Source: UBA3478 sp049596955
GTDB taxonomy: Bacteria; Bacteroidota; Bacteroidia; Flavobacteriales; Flavobacteriaceae
Assembly (NCBI GenBank): GCA_049596955.1
Contig: JBMYMD010000002.1
Location: 62,001-126,000 of the forward strand
Length of the DNA stretch: 64,000 bases
Direction: 5' to 3'
In this document: positions 43,014-52,897 of the stretch, piece by piece
How the letters are laid out: the number at the start of each line of letters is the position of its first letter
How positions within the stretch are numbered: position 1 is the first letter of the stretch
Made by a program: the position numbers and the translations under genes
Notes under the pieces: model-generated
Told to the model about the DNA's origin: nothing
Seen by the model: only the letters and a program-made list of their open reading frames with translations
Databases searched by the model: none

Positions 43014-44478
43014 TATTCTAGGCCTTATAGGTCTTGTCAGTCTAATTGTAGGTGGAATTTTATCCCTTGCACAAACGGTGATTTTGATCGTTAGCTTTAG
43101 CTGTATGACTTTAGGGGTTGTGGGCTATGGATATGAACTTCACAAACACCACAAAAACGGCGTTTATCAAAATAAATTGAGCTCAAGAGGATTCACTGCC
43201 TGGGTCTTAGGCTTGATTTTGTGCGTCTTTTACATTTTACTTTATTTCTACAGCTCGTATTTGGAACCAATCATTCGACTTTTCGATCCACTCAGCGCCA
43301 ATTTATCTGGAAAACCGGCCACGCAATGGTTTGTATATGGTTGTTTGTACACCTTTTCTATTCTCGTCTTTGGAGTCAAGTTCTTATTTAAATACCGAGG
43401 CAATTCGTATCAACAAATCAGAACGTTGAGCGTGATGTTTTTTCAGTTCGTATTTGCCTTTTTTCTTCCGGAGATTATGGCCCGTCTTCATGGCGATATA
43501 CCTTATTATGATTTTAAAAACATTTGGCCCTTAAACTATTATCAATTCGAAGGATGGAGGGTCAAACAATTCGTGAGCTCAGGAGGATTAGGAATAGGAT
43601 TACTGCTCTTTAGCGTGCTCAGTATATTTATCATCAGCCCTATTTTGACTTATAAATTTGGTAAACGCTGGTATTGCTCCTGGGTTTGCGGATGTGGAGC
43701 CCTTGCAGAAACAGCAGGTGATACCTTTAGACATTTGAGTGATAAATCCGTAAAAGCCTGGAAATTGGAACGCTGGCTCATTCATGTTGTGCTGGGATTT
43801 GCCATCTTAATGACCGTAGCAGTAGTGTACTCCTATCTCAGAAGTGACTACTCCAAATACCTGGTCAGAAGGCAAGACTTTCTCTGGTTTATTTTAGCAG
43901 TGAACGGGCTACTTTTGTTTTACCTGCTGAAAATCAAAAAATCATTTTTAGCAAAAGATGCTCGTAATGGGATTTTATTGTTTGGAATTCTTTTAGGAGG
44001 TTTTGTTTGTTATGGTCTAATCGCAGAACCCAAACAGTTGTTCTTACTTCAAAGTGAAACACTTCGAAAATCGTATTCCTTTATGATCGGAAGTATGTTT
44101 TCTGGAGTTGTGGGCACTGGCTTTTATCCAATTTTTGGAAGCCGAGTATGGTGCCGCTTTGGATGTCCTATGGCAGCAATCTTAGGCATGCAGCAAAAGC
44201 TCTTTTCAAAATTCAAAATAACCACAAATGGAGGTCAATGTATTTCCTGTGGAAATTGCAGCACTTACTGTGAAATGGGAATAGACGTGAAGTCTTATGC
44301 CCAACGGGGTGAAAATATTGTAAGATCTAGTTGCGTTGGCTGCGGTATTTGCTCAGCGGTTTGTCCTAGAGGTGTGCTCAAGTTAGAAAACGATTCTCCT
44401 AGCGGAAAATTAAAGAATCCATTATTTATGACAGGAAACACTTACAGTTTAAATACAGATGTCCTCAATAAAAAATAA
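42997..44478 (+). CDS. NapH/CcoG-like membrane Fe-S protein
   Basis: 493 residues from the ATG at 42997 (MKKIYSILGL). About nine membrane helices. Cytoplasmic-side cysteine motifs WYCSWVCGCGALAE and WCRFGCPMAAILG mark the NapH-type core. Two [4Fe-4S] ferredoxin motifs follow (CISCGNCSTYCEMG and CVGCGICSAVCPRG). Such proteins move electrons between the cytoplasm and the membrane or periplasm. It is placed between an FAD reductase and glycosyltransferases, overlapping both neighbours. Confidence 0.87.
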   Translation: MKKIYSILGLIGLVSLIVGGILSLAQTVILIVSFSCMTLGVVGYGYELHKHHKNGVYQNKLSSRGFTAWVLGLILCVFYILLYFYSSYLEPIIRLFDPLSANLSGKPATQWFVYGCLYTFSILVFGVKFLFKYRGNSYQQIRTLSVMFFQFVFAFFLPEIMARLHGDIPYYDFKNIWPLNYYQFEGWRVKQFVSSGGLGIGLLLFSVLSIFIISPILTYKFGKRWYCSWVCGCGALAETAGDTFRHLSDKSVKAWKLERWLIHVVLGFAILMTVAVVYSYLRSDYSKYLVRRQDFLWFILAVNGLLLFYLLKIKKSFLAKDARNGILLFGILLGGFVCYGLIAEPKQLFLLQSETLRKSYSFMIGSMFSGVVGTGFYPIFGSRVWCRFGCPMAAILGMQQKLFSKFKITTNGGQCISCGNCSTYCEMGIDVKSYAQRGENIVRSSCVGCGICSAVCPRGVLKLENDSPSGKLKNPLFMTGNTYSLNTDVLNKK

Positions 44479-45166
44479 TCTAGCTGTTTGGGTGATTATA
44501 CCCGCTTTTAATGAGGAGCAATCGATAGCAAAAGTTATTGCTGAAATTCCGAAAGATGTTACTGAAATAATTGTGGTCGATAACAATTCGACCGATCAAA
44601 CAACATCCGTCGCTCTCAAGGCTGGAGCTACAGTAGTACATCAAAAACAAATGGGATATGGAAACGCTTGTCTCAAAGGAATAGCACATATAGAGTCCAA
44701 AGCCAAAAATCAAGATATTGTCGTCTTTCTCGATGGAGACTACTCAGATTTTCCAGAAGAGATGCCACTTTTAATCAAACCAATAGCAGCTGAAAAGGTC
44801 GAATTTGTTATTGGGGCTCGTAGCGCAGCACTGCGCTCCAAAAATTCGATGACACCCCAACAAGTTTTTGGAAACGCGCTTGCCACCACCTTGATGAGGT
44901 GGTTTTTTAAATCGAAATTCACTGATTTAGGACCCTTTAGAGCGATACGTTACGAGACTTTACAAAAACTTAATATGAGTGATAAAACCTATGGATGGAC
45001 CGTAGAGATGCAGTTAAAAGTGCTCAAGCAAGGTATAACATATGACGAAGTCTCAGTGAGTTACAAAGACAGAATTGGTACATCCAAGGTGTCGGGTACA
45101 GTAAAAGGCACTATATTTGCAGGCGTAAAAATACTGGGCTGGATTTTCAAGTACAGTTTGAAGTAA
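44459..45166 (+). CDS. GT2 polyprenyl-phosphate sugar transferase (DPM1-like)
   Basis: 235 residues. VWVIIPAFNEEQSIAKVI and IIVVDNNSTDQT are DPM1-like starts, FLDGDYSDFPEEM is the metal/donor site, and LGPFRAIRYETL follows. The C terminus is weakly hydrophobic. DPM1-like enzymes make polyprenyl-phosphate sugars, which would serve the GT-C enzyme two genes downstream. It overlaps the Fe-S gene by 20 bases. Confidence 0.87.
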   Translation: MSSIKNNLAVWVIIPAFNEEQSIAKVIAEIPKDVTEIIVVDNNSTDQTTSVALKAGATVVHQKQMGYGNACLKGIAHIESKAKNQDIVVFLDGDYSDFPEEMPLLIKPIAAEKVEFVIGARSAALRSKNSMTPQQVFGNALATTLMRWFFKSKFTDLGPFRAIRYETLQKLNMSDKTYGWTVEMQLKVLKQGITYDEVSVSYKDRIGTSKVSGTVKGTIFAGVKILGWIFKYSLK

Positions 45167-45169
45167 GCT

Positions 45170-46654
45170 ATGGAATACAATTTGTCTATTTTCGCGATCC
45201 TGATTTATACAGGATGCCTCCTGCTTATTTTTTTATACAGCCTCTCTCAACTCAATTTGTTGATCAATTACCTAGGGTACAAAAAAGCAGAGCAATCAGC
45301 GCCAAAATTCAACTTGTTTGATCCAACTGAAATCCCTTACGTAACGATTCAATTACCTATCTACAATGAAAAATATGTACTTGAGCGTTTGCTTCACAAT
45401 ATCGCTAAAATAGAATACCCACGAAATAAACTTGAGATTCAAGTATTAGATGATTCAACGGATGATTCAATCTCAAAAACAGCAAAAATAATTGCTGAAC
45501 TGCAGGAATCAGGTCTAGACATCGTTCACATTTGTCGCACAAATCGACAGGGCTTTAAAGCAGGTGCCCTCAAAGAAGGTCTTGAAATTGCCAAAGGAAA
45601 TCTCATTGCTATTTTTGATGCCGATTTTCTTCCTGACCCTGATTGGCTCAAAAAGACCGTGCCTTATTTTAAAGACCAGCAAGTAGGAGCCGTTCAAACC
45701 AGATGGGGGCACCTCAACAGAGACTACTCTATTTTAACACAAATACAAGCATTTGCACTGGACGCGCACTTCACTTTAGAACAAGTAGGAAGAAGCTCAA
45801 AAGGGCATTTTATCAACTTTAATGGAACTGCCGGAATCTGGAATAAGGAATGCATCATTGATGCAGGTAATTGGGAAGGCGACACCCTTACAGAGGATTT
45901 AGATCTGAGTTATAGAGCCCAACTTAAAAATTGGAAAATCAAATACCTTGAAGACGTAGAAACTCCAGCTGAATTACCAGTGGTAATTTCTGCAACGCGC
46001 TCACAACAATTTAGATGGAATAAAGGAGGAGCAGAAAACTTCAAGAAGACCGCCATTAGAGTGCTAAGTGCTTCTCATATTTCAATGAAAACAAAATTTC
46101 ATGCACTGATGCATTTACTCAGTAGCTCAGTATTTTTATTTGTCTTCACTGTGGCGCTTTTAAGTGTTCCTATGCTTTACATCAAAGCAGCTTTTCCAGA
46201 ATTGGGGTGGGTTTTTCAATTGACGAGTTTCTTTATCATCAGTACTATAATTCTATTCTTCTGTTACTACGCGACTTATAGAACAAATCAAGGAAAAGGG
46301 CTGGATAATTTTATCGATTATTTACGTCTATTTTTTGCTTATTTCTCTGTGGCTTTAGGCCTATCGCTCCACAATTCGGTCGCAGTAATTGAAGGCCATT
46401 TAGGTAAGAGAAGCGAATTTGTTCGCACGCCAAAATTCAACATTAAGAGCATCAGCGACAGCTGGAAAGGAAACCAATACATTTCGAATAAACTCTCCCC
46501 TAAATTGATGTTTGAATTTGGTTTAATGCTTTACTTTTTGTTTGGTATGTATTCTGCCATACCTTTAAACGACTATGGATTATTCAGTTTTCATTTAATG
46601 TTGTTTATAGGTTATGGATACGTATTCTTCGCAACCCTATTTGCGAAAGCTTAA
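45170..46654 (+). CDS. Processive GT2, cellulose-synthase-like membrane enzyme
   Basis: 494 residues. One N-terminal helix, a cytoplasmic GT2 domain, then four to five membrane helices. Motifs: VLDDSTDDS, FDADF, LTEDLD and QQFRW (the Q-x-x-R-W of processive synthases). It resembles CslA-type glucomannan or beta-glycan synthases. It starts 3 bases after the DPM1-like gene and overlaps the GT-C gene by 41 bases. Confidence 0.88.
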   Translation: MEYNLSIFAILIYTGCLLLIFLYSLSQLNLLINYLGYKKAEQSAPKFNLFDPTEIPYVTIQLPIYNEKYVLERLLHNIAKIEYPRNKLEIQVLDDSTDDSISKTAKIIAELQESGLDIVHICRTNRQGFKAGALKEGLEIAKGNLIAIFDADFLPDPDWLKKTVPYFKDQQVGAVQTRWGHLNRDYSILTQIQAFALDAHFTLEQVGRSSKGHFINFNGTAGIWNKECIIDAGNWEGDTLTEDLDLSYRAQLKNWKIKYLEDVETPAELPVVISATRSQQFRWNKGGAENFKKTAIRVLSASHISMKTKFHALMHLLSSSVFLFVFTVALLSVPMLYIKAAFPELGWVFQLTSFFIISTIILFFCYYATYRTNQGKGLDNFIDYLRLFFAYFSVALGLSLHNSVAVIEGHLGKRSEFVRTPKFNIKSISDSWKGNQYISNKLSPKLMFEFGLMLYFLFGMYSAIPLNDYGLFSFHLMLFIGYGYVFFATLFAKA

Positions 46655-47957
46655 AATTTATATCCCTTTCTTATCGGTTCTGTGTTATGCCTTATTCGCG
46701 CATTTTACGCAGAGATCAGCAGTATTTGAATTTTCTGTACTCTACTTTCTGAGTTTTGCGCTTTATTTACGGACCTCTAACATCCTGTCCCTCAGGCAAA
46801 TAATAGTACTAGGGATTCTTTCAAGATTTGTTTTTTACGGCAGTACGCCCTTATTATCTCAAGATTTTAGCAGATTCATCTGGGATGGTCATTTGATTTT
46901 AGAGGGTATTGATCCCTACCAATTTACCCCCAGCGAACTCATTGAACAGTACAATTCAGATCGTTTGATGAGCTCAATGTATGAAATTATGGGAGATTTG
47001 AGTCAAAACAATTATTCCAATTACCCTCCTTTTAATCAATTCTTCTTTTATCTCGCAGCCCTCTGCAATCCCTATGAAATTGAAGCTTTACGAACCGTTC
47101 TTTTTGCAGCCGATTTGGGTGTTCTTTGGCTACTTCAAAAATTGATTAAGCCCCCTAAAGCTAATCTTTGGATTGGGCTGTATTTTTTAAATCCATTGGT
47201 AATTGTTGAAGGTGTTGGGAATTTACATTTTGAAGGCCTGATGGTCTTTTTCTTTGCCCTGGCCATCTGGCTGATTCAAAAAAACAGAACAAACTTATCT
47301 GGCTTATTTTGGTCGCTTTCTGTATTTGTCAAATTGATTCCATTGATGTTTCTACCCCTATTTTTGAAATCCTTTAAACAAACAAAAAAACTGGGATTTT
47401 ACCTAGTGTTTAGCGGCTCTTCTATCGTTTTATTACTCCCTCTTTTTCAAGGGAATGAACTTGCCAATTTTTGGGCAACACTACAATTGTGGTTTTCCAA
47501 TTTCGCCTTTAATGGAAGTTTTTACAAGCTGGGGAAATTTACGGCTGAATCTCTTTTTAATTATCCCGCCTATAAATTCATTAAAACCTATAGTGCCGCA
47601 GTTTCAGCTATGGTTTTTTTCACCTCATTTTATCTTGGAATCAAAGATTCTTCAACAGACAAAGCCCTTAAAAATGCGCTGCTGATCTTGAGTTTATACT
47701 TGTTCACCACTGCTACCGTTCATCCCTGGTATTTAATAACCCTATTGTTTTTAGCGGTATTACATCAGCAGAAGTTTGTGGTGGTTTGGAGCGCAAGTAT
47801 ATTTCTCAGTTACCTGTTCTACACTGGTTACTCAGCTCAACCTTGGACTGCTTTGAGTTTTATAATTTACCTGCCGGTTTTTGCCTTTTTGATTTACGAA
47901 AATCAACGAATCATTTTAAGCGTGCTGAGTTCTTGGGGCGTGAGGCGTCGCCAATGA
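46614..47957 (+). CDS. GT-C polyprenyl-linked glycosyltransferase (MptA/B-like)
   Basis: 447 residues, about 11 membrane helices. An early loop SQDFSRFIWDGHLILEGIDPYQF carries the acidic motif of GT-C enzymes that use polyprenyl-phosphate sugars. VKLIPLMFLPLFL and TVHPWYLITLL are further matches to mannosyltransferase-like proteins. It is probably supplied by the DPM1-like enzyme. The last 55 bases overlap, antisense, the pseudouridine synthase gene. Confidence 0.83.
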   Translation: MDTYSSQPYLRKLKIYIPFLSVLCYALFAHFTQRSAVFEFSVLYFLSFALYLRTSNILSLRQIIVLGILSRFVFYGSTPLLSQDFSRFIWDGHLILEGIDPYQFTPSELIEQYNSDRLMSSMYEIMGDLSQNNYSNYPPFNQFFFYLAALCNPYEIEALRTVLFAADLGVLWLLQKLIKPPKANLWIGLYFLNPLVIVEGVGNLHFEGLMVFFFALAIWLIQKNRTNLSGLFWSLSVFVKLIPLMFLPLFLKSFKQTKKLGFYLVFSGSSIVLLLPLFQGNELANFWATLQLWFSNFAFNGSFYKLGKFTAESLFNYPAYKFIKTYSAAVSAMVFFTSFYLGIKDSSTDKALKNALLILSLYLFTTATVHPWYLITLLFLAVLHQQKFVVVWSASIFLSYLFYTGYSAQPWTALSFIIYLPVFAFLIYENQRIILSVLSSWGVRRRQ

Positions 47958-48640
47958 CCTCGAGGTAAGTCTTTTTTAGTAAGACCCGCAAAAACAACAC
48001 GGTCTAACTTTTGAACTTCATAACCCAAATGCTCAAAGATTCTTCGCACAATTCTGTTTTTTCCCGAATGGATTTCAATTCCAACTTCAGACTTGGGGGC
48101 ATTGGCGATAAAACTTATAGCGTCAACCTGAATAGGTCCATCCGAAAGCGTTACTCCTGCCTCTATTTGTTGAAGGTGATTCACCTTTAAAGAGCTGTTG
48201 AGCTGCACGTGGTAAATCTTTCGCACTCCGTGTTTGGGATGGGTTAATTTGGCAGCTATATCACCGTCATTGGTAAATAAGAGTAGACCCGTAGTATTGC
48301 GGTCAAGCCTTCCCACTGGAACAAGTCGGTTTTTTGTAGCAGATGATATGAGTTCCATCACAGTACGTCTTCCACGATCATCACTTGTAGTGGTAATAAA
48401 GTTTTTGGGTTTATTGAGAAGGATGTATTCCTTTTTTTCAGGAGTAATAAGTCGGCCATCAAACTCTACTTTGTCCCTTGACTGTACTTTAAAACCCATT
48501 TCTGTAATTGTCTTGCCGTTTACTTTCACACTTCCCGCAGCAATGAAAGTATCTGCCTCCCTTCTGGAGCAAATTCCCGCATGTGCGATATAGCGATTTA
48601 ATCTAATTCCGTCTTGACGGGATTTTTTAGGGGTTGGCAT
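47903..48640 (-). CDS. rRNA pseudouridine synthase (RluB/RsuA family)
   Basis: 245 residues. N-terminal S4 RNA-binding domain (LNRYIAHAGICSRREADTFI), then the catalytic domain with GRLDRNTTGLLLFTNDGD, where the Asp is the nucleophile, and GKNRIVRRIFEHLGY. Family length is usual. Last gene of a six-gene minus-strand unit, 11 bases after the UbiA gene. Its 3' end overlaps the GT-C gene by 55 bases in antisense. Confidence 0.92.
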   Translation of the reverse strand: MPTPKKSRQDGIRLNRYIAHAGICSRREADTFIAAGSVKVNGKTITEMGFKVQSRDKVEFDGRLITPEKKEYILLNKPKNFITTTSDDRGRRTVMELISSATKNRLVPVGRLDRNTTGLLLFTNDGDIAAKLTHPKHGVRKIYHVQLNSSLKVNHLQQIEAGVTLSDGPIQVDAISFIANAPKSEVGIEIHSGKNRIVRRIFEHLGYEVQKLDRVVFAGLTKKDLPRGHWRRLTPQELSTLKMIR

Positions 48641-48651
48641 AGCAATTTAAT

Positions 48652-49557
48652 TTAGAATTGGAGGAATTGCCGCACACTGATACCTAATTCTGACCAAAAC
48701 TGCTGATCTAAAAATGCAAGGCTAGCAATACCCATGACGATATTTAACTTGACAAAATTATAAAGAAAAAGGTAAGACTTGTTGTTGTTGACTAAAAATA
48801 AAGTAATGGTCAAAACCCCTAAAAATATGATGGTATACAAAAAGTAGGGTTTCAAAATTTGCATTTGTTCTTGTTCAAACAAAAAGGCCGCTGAAACAAT
48901 ACAACCAACAGCGACGAATGCTATTATTTTTTTAGTACTGCGCTCTCCGTTTTCGACCGCATAAGTCGAATAAGAAAGTGCTAAATCTCCTTTCAGATTT
49001 TCAAGATCCTTAATCAGTTCTTTGATCACCAATAATAAAAAGAGAAAAAGCGCCTGATAGGCATTCAATAAATCAAATTTATCAAAGTAAATACTCACCG
49101 CTAATATTGGAATCACAGATAGGATAGCCGCAAAAAAATTACCCAGAAGAGGGATTCGTTTTATGCGATGCGAATACATCCAAATAGAGAAAATATAGAA
49201 GTTGAAAAACAGAAAAGATTTTAGTGAAATAAGCAGTGAAAGACTGAGTGCCAAAACATTGATCCCAACTAAAAAACTCCATTTGTGTCCTCTGCTGATT
49301 TGACCGTCAATTATGCTCTTATACGGTCTATTGATCAAGTCTTTTTGACTGTCGTAAAGGTGATTCAAAATATATCCGGCTGCAATGATACAGCTAGTGA
49401 TAAAGACAATGAGATGAAGTTCAAAATTCCGAAGCAATAGGAGTTTATTATCGCCCACTCCAAAAATGAAAAAAGCGACAAAATACTGGGCGAGAACGAC
49501 CCAAAAAAGGTTGTAGACGCGCACCAAAGAGAGTAGTCCAAAAAGTTGGTAACCCAT
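48652..49557 (-). CDS. UbiA-family prenyltransferase
   Basis: 301 residues, eight to nine membrane helices. The first Asp-rich motif NHLYDSQKDLINRP binds prenyl diphosphate-Mg; the second is EL-KDLENLKGD. Adjacent mevalonate-pathway genes supply prenyl diphosphates. The sequence is closest in feel to geranylgeranylglycerol-phosphate or quinone-type transferases. The acceptor cannot be decided here. Confidence 0.87.
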   Translation of the reverse strand: MGYQLFGLLSLVRVYNLFWVVLAQYFVAFFIFGVGDNKLLLLRNFELHLIVFITSCIIAAGYILNHLYDSQKDLINRPYKSIIDGQISRGHKWSFLVGINVLALSLSLLISLKSFLFFNFYIFSIWMYSHRIKRIPLLGNFFAAILSVIPILAVSIYFDKFDLLNAYQALFLFLLLVIKELIKDLENLKGDLALSYSTYAVENGERSTKKIIAFVAVGCIVSAAFLFEQEQMQILKPYFLYTIIFLGVLTITLFLVNNNKSYLFLYNFVKLNIVMGIASLAFLDQQFWSELGISVRQFLQF

Positions 49558-49596
49558 TTGTTTATTTATTTGTGAGCATTGCGCTCAAACTTTTGG

Positions 49597-50535
49597 TTAA
49601 AAGGTATATACTACCTCCAGGTCGTAATCTTTTAACTCAGCCCTAGCCTTTTCAAGGTTTTCAGTGAATCCCAAGAAGTAGCCTCCACCTCCAGAACCGC
49701 ACAACTTTAAATAGTAACTATCTCCTTCAAGTCCCTTTTTCCAAAGCTCGTGAAATTGACCTGGAATCATGGGCTTAAAATGATCAAAAACTACTTGTGA
49801 CAATTTCTTTAAATCACCAAAAAGTCCTTTGAAGTCTGCCTTGAGGAAGTGTTCAATACACGCATCCGTATAGGTGACAAATTCTTCTTGTATGACGCGC
49901 TCGTATTTTTCATTTTTCATGTTCTCTAAGAACAAATTTACCATAGGTGCAGTCTCACCGACCATACCGCTGTCAAGCAAAAAAACTGCGCCTTTACCCA
50001 CCTCATTTTGAGATGGAATTCTAGTAGATTCAATGTGCTGTTTGGAATGTATTAAAATCGGCAAACTCAGATAACTATTGAGCGGATCTAAACCCGAAGA
50101 ACTCCCGTGAAAATGAGACTCCATTTTACCAAATAAAGCCTTGAGATGTAAAAGCTTTTCTCGAGTAAGATTTTCTAAAATTGTTATTTTCTCTAGGGCG
50201 TATTTGTCGTAAAAAGCAGCTACGATAGCTCCGCTACTTCCAACGCCGTATCCCCTTGGAATAGAACTGTCGAAATACATTCCTTGGTTGAGATCCTTGA
50301 ACATGAGCTCAAAATCAAAGGCAACAGTAATTTCACCTTTTTCAACGCAGGTTTTTAAATAACTCGCGAATTTCTTTAGATGTGAATTTGACTCTAAAGC
50401 AACCTCAGACTGCACATCTTCATTTTTAAGGGCTCCTTTGAATGCGTTAAAAGGAATGGCCAGGCCCTTAGAATCTTTGATGATTCCGTATTCGCCGAAA
50501 AGTAAAATTTTAGCGTAAAATAATGGGCCTTTCAT
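49597..50535 (-). CDS. Mevalonate kinase-like GHMP kinase
   Basis: 312 residues of the GHMP kinase superfamily. KILLFGEYGI at the N terminus, the ATP loop PRGYGVGSSGAIVAAFYDKY near residues 94-113, and C-terminal LCGSGGGGYFLGF. The GSGLD-like stretch SSSGLDPLNSYLSLP follows the Bacteroidota mevalonate kinase form. It lies directly downstream of diphosphomevalonate decarboxylase, consistent with the mevalonate route to isoprenoids. Confidence 0.88.
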   Translation of the reverse strand: MKGPLFYAKILLFGEYGIIKDSKGLAIPFNAFKGALKNEDVQSEVALESNSHLKKFASYLKTCVEKGEITVAFDFELMFKDLNQGMYFDSSIPRGYGVGSSGAIVAAFYDKYALEKITILENLTREKLLHLKALFGKMESHFHGSSSGLDPLNSYLSLPILIHSKQHIESTRIPSQNEVGKGAVFLLDSGMVGETAPMVNLFLENMKNEKYERVIQEEFVTYTDACIEHFLKADFKGLFGDLKKLSQVVFDHFKPMIPGQFHELWKKGLEGDSYYLKLCGSGGGGYFLGFTENLEKARAELKDYDLEVVYTF

Positions 50536-50560
50536 TTTGTTTATAGTTTAAAGAGTAAAG

Positions 50561-51634
50561 TTAAACAATTTTTTGAGATCCTTTACCCACAGCATCTGAG
50601 AGGAAGGCGCCTTGTTCACAAAACAAACTCAATTCCTGTTCAATAAAAGGCAAAATTTGTCTCGCATAGGACTCTGGATATAACAAGTGAACATTTGCTC
50701 CAGCATCTAAAGTAAAACACAATGGAATTTTTGTCTCCTGTCTGAAACGCATTACACCGTGAAGAATAGCTAAAGTATTTGGCTGCATCAAAATGTAATA
50801 CGGATGGCTACTCATCATCATCGCGTGCAGACTAAGTGCCTCAGATTCTACAATACGGATAAAGTGTTCTAAATCTCCATTTTGTAAGACTGATTTCAGT
50901 TCTGTCAAATGTATTTGCGCTTGCTCAAATCGAGATTGAGCAAAAATGTGACCCTTCATTAAATCGTGCCCAGCCGTACTACTTACTGATTTTTGTCCCT
51001 TATGAACCAGAAGAATGGTGTCTTTGTATGATCTAAAAACCTCTTGCAATTCCGCCTCGAAAACTGTCCCGTATAAATCTGAGCTATTTTCTAAATCAGG
51101 GTGTACACCCCAACTCATCATTGGACCTTGAATACTTCGACAGGCACTTCCTGAACCTAAACGCGATAAAAATGAGGCTTTTTGAAAAAATAAGGCATCA
51201 TTTTGAAGACCCCCGAGCTCTCGTTCTAAACTGCAAATACTCAATGCTAGTGCAGCCATAGCTGAGGCAGAAGAAGCAATTCCACTGCTGTGCGGAAAAG
51301 AATTACTCGTCTCAATACTCAGGTGATATGCACTTAAGAAGGGACAATAGGGTAATATACGATCGAGAAAGTCTTGAATTTTTGGATGAAAGCTTGGCTT
51401 AGCCTTTCCTTCAAACACTAAATCAAAAGAGGGTGCCTCTGCCAAACTAAATTGAACTTCTGTGCTAGTGCACGATTCACTTAGGGTAAAACTCAATGAG
51501 GCATTTGCGGGAATTTGAACTGGCTTTTTTCCCCAATATTTAACCAAAGCTATATTGCTTGGGCTCTTCCAGCCTACGCTAAAATCACTATAATTTGATG
51601 AATTTAATTGCGCCTTAAAGACCTCTTCAGTCAT
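50561..51634 (-). CDS. mvaD: Diphosphomevalonate decarboxylase
   Basis: 357 residues, GHMP fold. WKSPSNIALVKYWGKK is the family signature; NSFPHSSGIASSASAMAALALSI is the ATP/substrate loop; SGSACRSIQGPMMSWG and LDAGANVHLLYP follow. It catalyses ATP-dependent decarboxylation to isopentenyl diphosphate. It lies 25 bases before the mevalonate kinase gene and 30 bases after the flavoprotein gene, in one operon. Confidence 0.94.
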   Translation of the reverse strand: MTEEVFKAQLNSSNYSDFSVGWKSPSNIALVKYWGKKPVQIPANASLSFTLSESCTSTEVQFSLAEAPSFDLVFEGKAKPSFHPKIQDFLDRILPYCPFLSAYHLSIETSNSFPHSSGIASSASAMAALALSICSLERELGGLQNDALFFQKASFLSRLGSGSACRSIQGPMMSWGVHPDLENSSDLYGTVFEAELQEVFRSYKDTILLVHKGQKSVSSTAGHDLMKGHIFAQSRFEQAQIHLTELKSVLQNGDLEHFIRIVESEALSLHAMMMSSHPYYILMQPNTLAILHGVMRFRQETKIPLCFTLDAGANVHLLYPESYARQILPFIEQELSLFCEQGAFLSDAVGKGSQKIV

Positions 51635-51664
51635 ATTGAGAATTTTGTTTAAAGATAGTGCAGA

Positions 51665-52897
51665 TTACTGATTTAAGCCGGCATAGGCAGAATTAGCGAT
51701 AGCAGAAGCGGCCAAATAAGCAGAGGTCCATGCATTTTGAAAGTTGTAGCCCCCTGTAATGCCGTCAATATTTAAAACTTCTCCTGTAAAATAAAGACCT
51801 TGTCGTATTTTACTCTCAAAGGTTTTAAGGTCTACATCTTTTAAACGAACCCCTCCTGCCGTAACAAATTCTTGTTTGTAGGTACTTTTATTGACCACCC
51901 TATAGGTGTCATGGGTCAAAACTTCTTGTAATTTTTGCAGTTCTTTTCGAGAGCATTCTGCCCAATTTTTCTCTGACAAGTCTGCGCGATCGATAAGATA
52001 GCCCCACAGTCTTTTAGATAATCCCCACTGCGGTTTTAAAATACTTTCGGTCGCATTTTGATGTTTGAACCGTTCCAATTCTACCAAAACCTCTTGTTGC
52101 TTTTTTCTCACCCAATTGAGCTTCAATTCAAACTTATACTCCTTTTCATTAAAATGTCTAGCTCCCCAAGCGGATAATTTTAATATGGCAGGACCACTAA
52201 GACCCCAATGTGTGATAAGCAGAGGTCCATCGGTTTCTATGCCCTCAGCCTTTGCCTCAACCTCAGCCGAAATACCCTGTAACTTCAATAATTTTGGCTC
52301 CTCTATATGAAAGGTGAATAAAGAGGGTACTGCAGCCACCAATTTGTGTCCTAAGGCGGTAATTACCTTATTCATATTTGGTGCACTTCCCGTTGCGACA
52401 ATCACTGCCTCCGCTTTGTATTCTCTGGATGTGGTTCCAACAACAAAATAAGCTTCTTGTTTCGAAATCGCTTTCACCCCTTGTGGATAAATCAGTTTCA
52501 CCCTATTGTCATAAAGTTTTTGCATCAAGGCATCAATAACCGTTTGAGAGTCGTCGCTTACAGGAAAAATACGACCGTCTGATTCGGCTTTCCACCGCAC
52601 TCCCAAAGATTCAAAATAGGATAAGGTTTCATCCACTGCATATCGAAAAAAAGAGCCCAATAACTCTTTAGAACCTCTGGGGTAATTTTGACTGAGGAGT
52701 TGAGGTTCAAATTGATGATGAGTAATATTGCATCGCCCCCCTCCAGAAATTTTAACCTTTGAAAGAAACGAAGAAGTCTTTTCTACAATCGCAATAGATA
52801 AATCAGGTCTTAAATCGCTCAGTTGAGCGGCTGCATAGCATCCAGAGGCACCTCCACCTACAATGATGACATCATAATGCACGGTCGGGATAGTCAC
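51665..52897 (-). CDS. BaiN/HI0933-type flavoprotein
   Basis: 410 residues, GTG start (52897; a second GTG at 52879 is also possible, and no ATG precedes the FAD motif). VIIVGGGASGCYAA binds FAD; KVKISGGGRCNITH and GGVRLKDVDLKTFESK are hallmark pieces of TIGR00275; TGEVLNIDGITGGYNFQNAWTSG-like end. Redox role unknown in most bacteria. It overlaps the GDPD gene by 26 bases. Confidence 0.88.
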   Translation of the reverse strand: MTIPTVHYDVIIVGGGASGCYAAAQLSDLRPDLSIAIVEKTSSFLSKVKISGGGRCNITHHQFEPQLLSQNYPRGSKELLGSFFRYAVDETLSYFESLGVRWKAESDGRIFPVSDDSQTVIDALMQKLYDNRVKLIYPQGVKAISKQEAYFVVGTTSREYKAEAVIVATGSAPNMNKVITALGHKLVAAVPSLFTFHIEEPKLLKLQGISAEVEAKAEGIETDGPLLITHWGLSGPAILKLSAWGARHFNEKEYKFELKLNWVRKKQQEVLVELERFKHQNATESILKPQWGLSKRLWGYLIDRADLSEKNWAECSRKELQKLQEVLTHDTYRVVNKSTYKQEFVTAGGVRLKDVDLKTFESKIRQGLYFTGEVLNIDGITGGYNFQNAWTSAYLAASAIANSAYAGLNQ

